From contig DATKZT010000112.1 of assembly GCA_035527845.1 (NCBI GenBank), positions 53,122 through 117,121 on the forward strand: a DNA stretch of 64,000 bases, given 5' to 3'. This DNA comes from JAUWKC01 sp035527845 (GTDB taxonomy: Bacteria > Planctomycetota > Phycisphaerae > Sedimentisphaerales > Anaerobacaceae). Every line of letters begins with the position of its first letter. Within the stretch, counting starts at the first letter, position 1. Position numbers and translations under genes: made by a program. Shown here piece by piece: positions 61,467-64,000 of this stretch. Under the pieces are notes generated by a model. The model ran no database searches, was not told the DNA's origin, and was given only the letters and a program-made list of their open reading frames with translations.

Positions 61467-62393
61467 CTATTGTTCGGCGTCCGTGACCGCCGCTGCGGGA
61501 ACCACCTCGGAACCCTTCGCCGCTATCGTCTCCGGGTTGCCGGCCCGCAGCAGATTCTTGTTCAATCGTTCGATTGTCTCGGTGGTCCTCACCGACTGGC
61601 GTATATTGTTTTCGATTCCTTCCTGCAGTTTCTGTTGATTCTCCTCGATTGCCGCCATCCTGCCCATCGCATCCTGTGTTCGGTTTTCTATCTTTGCAAC
61701 CATCTCATGTAGTCTCAGCAGACTTTCCTCGAGCGCCGCCATCCTGCTCATCGAGCCCGTTGTGCCTTCTTTCGCATTTGCTGCCGCTTCCTGAAGGCTG
61801 AACAGGTATTTATCGAGTGCCGCCACCTTCTCGACCATTGCCTCGGTGCCGGTTTCGAATCGCTCCTCTAATTTAAGCTGGTTCCTTTCTATCGCCGCCG
61901 CTTTAGCAGTTACCTGCTCAGCACCATCCTGCATCTGCGAGACCATGCCCTCCAGTTTGACGAAGCCCTTGTCCATCACGGCGGCGCTACTTGAAATTTG
62001 CCGGGCGTTGCGACCGACGGCTGCCCGCAATTCCTCCTGGCCTTTTTCGAATGACGCCAGATTGCTAATCATTTGCGCCAGACATTTTTCAATCTCACTT
62101 TCAAGCTCAAGCTGCTTATCCTGCATGACGACCATGCTTTTGCCTGTCGCGAGTTCGCCTGATTCGACGGCCTCCTGTAATTTCACCTGCCCGTTTCCAA
62201 TCGCCGCCAGCAGCTCGGCCGTCCGCTCCGAGTTCTCCTGCACCATTGCCTGAATGTCGAACTGGTTTCGCTCAATCGCGTTCAGTTTGCCGCACCCGAC
62301 AAGCGCCAGACTCCCCGCCCCCGCCGCAATGACCAGAGCAAAACGCAGGACAATGCTCTTGTTCAGTTCGATTCTCTTTTTCATTGCCGTCAT
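61467..62393 (-). CDS. coiled-coil lipoprotein
   Basis: This is a protein of about 308 residues with a lipoprotein signal (LRFALVIAAGAGSLALVGC). The mature part is almost entirely helical and built of degenerate repeats of a pattern such as AIERNQLKLEERFETGTEAM and AALEESLLRLHEMVAKIENR, giving a long coiled coil; no Trp-rich or enzymatic part is seen. It resembles Lpp-like or methyl-accepting-type rods only in composition. GGGAC lies before the first ATG (62393); an internal ATG at 62384 is an alternative. The function is unknown, likely an envelope spacer. Confidence 0.75.
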   Translation of the reverse strand: MTAMKKRIELNKSIVLRFALVIAAGAGSLALVGCGKLNAIERNQFDIQAMVQENSERTAELLAAIGNGQVKLQEAVESGELATGKSMVVMQDKQLELESEIEKCLAQMISNLASFEKGQEELRAAVGRNARQISSSAAVMDKGFVKLEGMVSQMQDGAEQVTAKAAAIERNQLKLEERFETGTEAMVEKVAALDKYLFSLQEAAANAKEGTTGSMSRMAALEESLLRLHEMVAKIENRTQDAMGRMAAIEENQQKLQEGIENNIRQSVRTTETIERLNKNLLRAGNPETIAAKGSEVVPAAAVTDAEQ

Positions 62394-62765
62394 GTCAGTC
62401 CCTTTCCTTCAAAGATACATCCTGATATTATGGTCAAGTGTCCCAAAGACACCGCCTCACGGCTATTCTTGTATTGCTGTTCTGTCGTCTCCAAACTGAT
62501 GCCTCAACACCCTTTTTGCGGCGGTAAACCCTTCGAATGTTCAGTTAGGCTTTCAGTCTTTTTCGGCTCTGAGAGCAGCAAAACTTTATTTTTTATCGGG
62601 CCCGTCCACAAAAACAGCAGCGCCGCATCCGCCCCCCGAACAACAGCCGTTTTTTTGGTGACAATAGCCGTGCAGTTGTCATTATAATAGGAACGTGGCG
62701 GTCTTTGCTGATTGAGCCGCCGCTTCAGCGACCCGTAGAACCTGCATCTTTTTGGAATCGCCAAA
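62394..62765. other. intergenic region between divergent genes
   Basis: No gene supported. It contains the promoter/operator candidate at 62657-62686 for the cupin gene; nothing else stands out. Confidence 0.5.
62657..62686 (+). promoter_or_regulatory. promoter with overlapping inverted repeat upstream of DUF985 gene
   Basis: TATAAT at 62681-62686 is preceded by TGACAA (62657-62662) and its inverse TTGTCA (62674-62679), 11 bases apart. The first half-site sits at -35 distance (18-base spacing), so a dimeric repressor could cover the promoter. Confidence 0.35.
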
Positions 62766-63275
62766 ATGCTGACCGCAGAACAGCTCATAAGATTTTTCGC
62801 AATGAAGCCCCTGCCCCGGGAGGGGGGCTACTATGTGGAAACTTACCGCAGCAGGGACAAGATTGCCAAAGCCGCCCTGCCGGAGAAGTACGCAGGCGAA
62901 AGAAACCTTGCCACGGCCATCCTTTACCTTATCACCCCTGACGCATTTTCGGCACTGCATAAAATCATAAGCGATGAGATATTTCATTTTTATCTCGGCG
63001 ACCCGGTGACAATGCTGCAGCTTCATCCCGACCGAACGAGCGAAGTAATTACTTTGGGGCACGATGTTCTAAACGGACAGCGAGTACAGGTCGCCGTCCC
63101 GGCGGGCACCTGGCAGGGCTGTTTCCTCAACGAGCCCGGCAGGTTCGCTCTGATGGGAACCACCGTGGTGCCTGGTTTCGAGCCCGCCGACTTCGAGCTG
63201 GCAGCACGAGCGGAACTGCTGGAAAAATACCCCAATCGGCGGGATTTGATCGTGAAGCTTACTGCGCAGGAATAA
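62766..63275 (+). CDS. DUF985 cupin-family protein
   Basis: This is a 169-residue cupin of the DUF985 (Cupin_5) family. Signatures: MKPLPREGGYYVETYRS, TAILYLITPDAFSALHKIIS, DEIFHFYLGDPVTMLQLHPD, VPAGTWQGCFLNEPGRFALM and VVPGFEPADFELA. The family forms a six-stranded beta barrel; its activity is unknown. The length is normal. It stands alone on the + strand. Confidence 0.93.
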   Translation: MLTAEQLIRFFAMKPLPREGGYYVETYRSRDKIAKAALPEKYAGERNLATAILYLITPDAFSALHKIISDEIFHFYLGDPVTMLQLHPDRTSEVITLGHDVLNGQRVQVAVPAGTWQGCFLNEPGRFALMGTTVVPGFEPADFELAARAELLEKYPNRRDLIVKLTAQE

Positions 63276-63510
63276 TACGGTAACTTGCCAATTAGACTGG
63301 TTCCTTTACCAGTTGGTGGGTAACATTCGCCGGCGGCACGGTGGCCGTTTCTGGCGAGATGCTGGGGAAGGGGCGACCATGGCCGTGAGGTAAATTTGCA
63401 AAGATATTAAAGATAGAAACCGTGATAATCCGATACTCAAGTACCATGGGAAACGCCCAATTATCACGGCACTTCAGGGTAAATAACATAGCCGCTCGGA
63501 GGGAAAGCTG

Positions 63511-63885
63511 ATGTTCCATGGCGGGCAAGGGTTATCGCAAATGAACCGACTCAAGGTAGTACAGTATCTCCTCAACAAGATTAGCGGGAAAACGTACCTG
63601 GAGATTGGTGTAGAGCTTGGCGAATCTTTCTGCCCGATAATTGCACAAAGGAAAATTGCCGTCGATCCGATGCCTGCAAGTCCTCGGGTCCGGGCACACC
63701 TGTTACAGCATCCCGGAGCCACGTACTATCAGACAACGAGTGATGCTTTTTTTGCGCGAAAGGGCCGCAATTTTGAGGACCAGAAAATCGATGTGGCACT
63801 TGTCGATGGTTTACATACATACGCTCAGTCGCTAAAGGATGTTGAGAATTGTCTTCGACACCTTAGCTCGACTTTTGCCATTTGA
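63511..63885 (+). pseudogene. truncated SAM-dependent methyltransferase (Methyltransf_24-like)
   Basis: This is a 124-codon frame with GGAGG before the ATG. It opens with TYLEIGVELGESFCPIIAQR, the motif I of class I methyltransferases found beside glycan genes, then AVDPMPAS (motif with Asp) and KIDVALVDGLHTYAQSLKDV. At the point where a further half domain with the G-G-I-I-x-x-D/H strand should follow, the frame ends (LRHLSSTFAI then stop at 63885), and the next bases belong to the 3' end of a gene on the other strand. The C-terminal part has therefore been lost. Confidence 0.7.
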
Positions 63886-63890
63886 TGTAG

Positions 63891-64000
63891 TCACGCTGCC
63901 AGGCTGAGATAATCCAGCAGCATATTCCTTAATTTGGATGGTAGTTTATTAAAACCGTTATGATCAGAAGCCTTTGCAAAAATGCTTTCTTGCCAAAACA
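63891..64000 (-). CDS. C-terminal end of an unidentified gene (partial)
   Basis: An open minus-strand frame enters from beyond the window and ends with TGA at 63891-63893. The visible 36 codons end KLPSKLRNMLLDYLSLAA. Too short to identify. It ends 6 bases from the truncated methyltransferase, facing it. Confidence 0.45.
   Translation of the reverse strand, partial: FWQESIFAKASDHNGFNKLPSKLRNMLLDYLSLAA

Noticed and set aside
63296..63313. Hairpin ACTGGT/ACCAGT after the cupin gene as a terminator
   Set aside because: Six-base arms without a following T-run.

Overview
The window looks like a chromosomal segment from a planctomycete of the Phycisphaerae/Sedimentisphaerales kind. This is inferred from gene content, not from a marker-gene phylogeny. 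The basis is an exosortase with an EpsI-like partner, a complete type II secretion operon with a PilM/PilN-type GspL, sulfatase-modifying-factor domains fused to polysaccharide lyases, LamG and TPR surface proteins, and divergent ECF sigma factors. The lifestyle suggested is an anaerobic (pyruvate:ferredoxin oxidoreductase), exopolysaccharide-producing polysaccharide degrader.

Layout. 1-5.1 kb (+): a PEGA lipoprotein, a nine-codon micro-ORF behind a perfect Shine-Dalgarno, a 14-cysteine secreted protein, a C-terminally anchored protein, a C39-like peptidase fused to DUF1573, and a short possibly chimeric ORF. 5.1-17.2 kb (-): an exopolysaccharide/exosortase operon (Wza-like export protein, exosortase, EpsI-like protein, giant TPR protein, Wzz/BY-kinase, epimerase). 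17.8-22.3 kb (-): a lipoprotein and pyruvate:ferredoxin oxidoreductase. 22.6-35.1 kb (-): a gsp operon in the order E-F-G-H-I-J-K-L-M-C-D behind a clear sigma70-type promoter. 35.4-37.1 kb (+): a Sua5/arginine-phosphatase fusion overlapping rpiB, with a promoter placed so that the mRNA could be leaderless.

37.1-43.0 kb is an accessory zone: degenerate reading frames, an IS remnant with terminal inverted repeats, a frameshifted GIY-YIG gene, and a segment bounded by two copies of the 3' end of the tmRNA gene. That segment carries one tight operon: ParB-like protein, PAPS-reductase/PP-loop protein with a C-terminal cysteine cluster, and a DUF523/TudS-like desulfidase. A degraded second copy of its PP-loop/DUF523 junction lies outside the segment. 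This is the strongest candidate for an undescribed system, a sulfur-on-nucleotide module carried on an ssrA island. The intact tmRNA gene follows (42949-43300, -).

43.5-54.4 kb: an STN/coiled-coil secreted protein, a TPR anti-sigma-like membrane protein and an ECF sigma factor (-), then a divergent ECF sigma factor, a 1399-residue LamG/TPR protein, a histidine kinase and an OmpR-type regulator (+). An 18-bp motif is shared upstream of the + strand sigma gene and of the giant gene. 54.4-61.1 kb (-): hisA, then a carbohydrate cluster (FGE-PL10 pectate lyase, SSS transporter, sialidase-like protein, DHDPS-family aldolase). 61.4-64 kb: a coiled-coil lipoprotein, a DUF985 cupin, a truncated methyltransferase and the C-terminal end of an unidentified gene.
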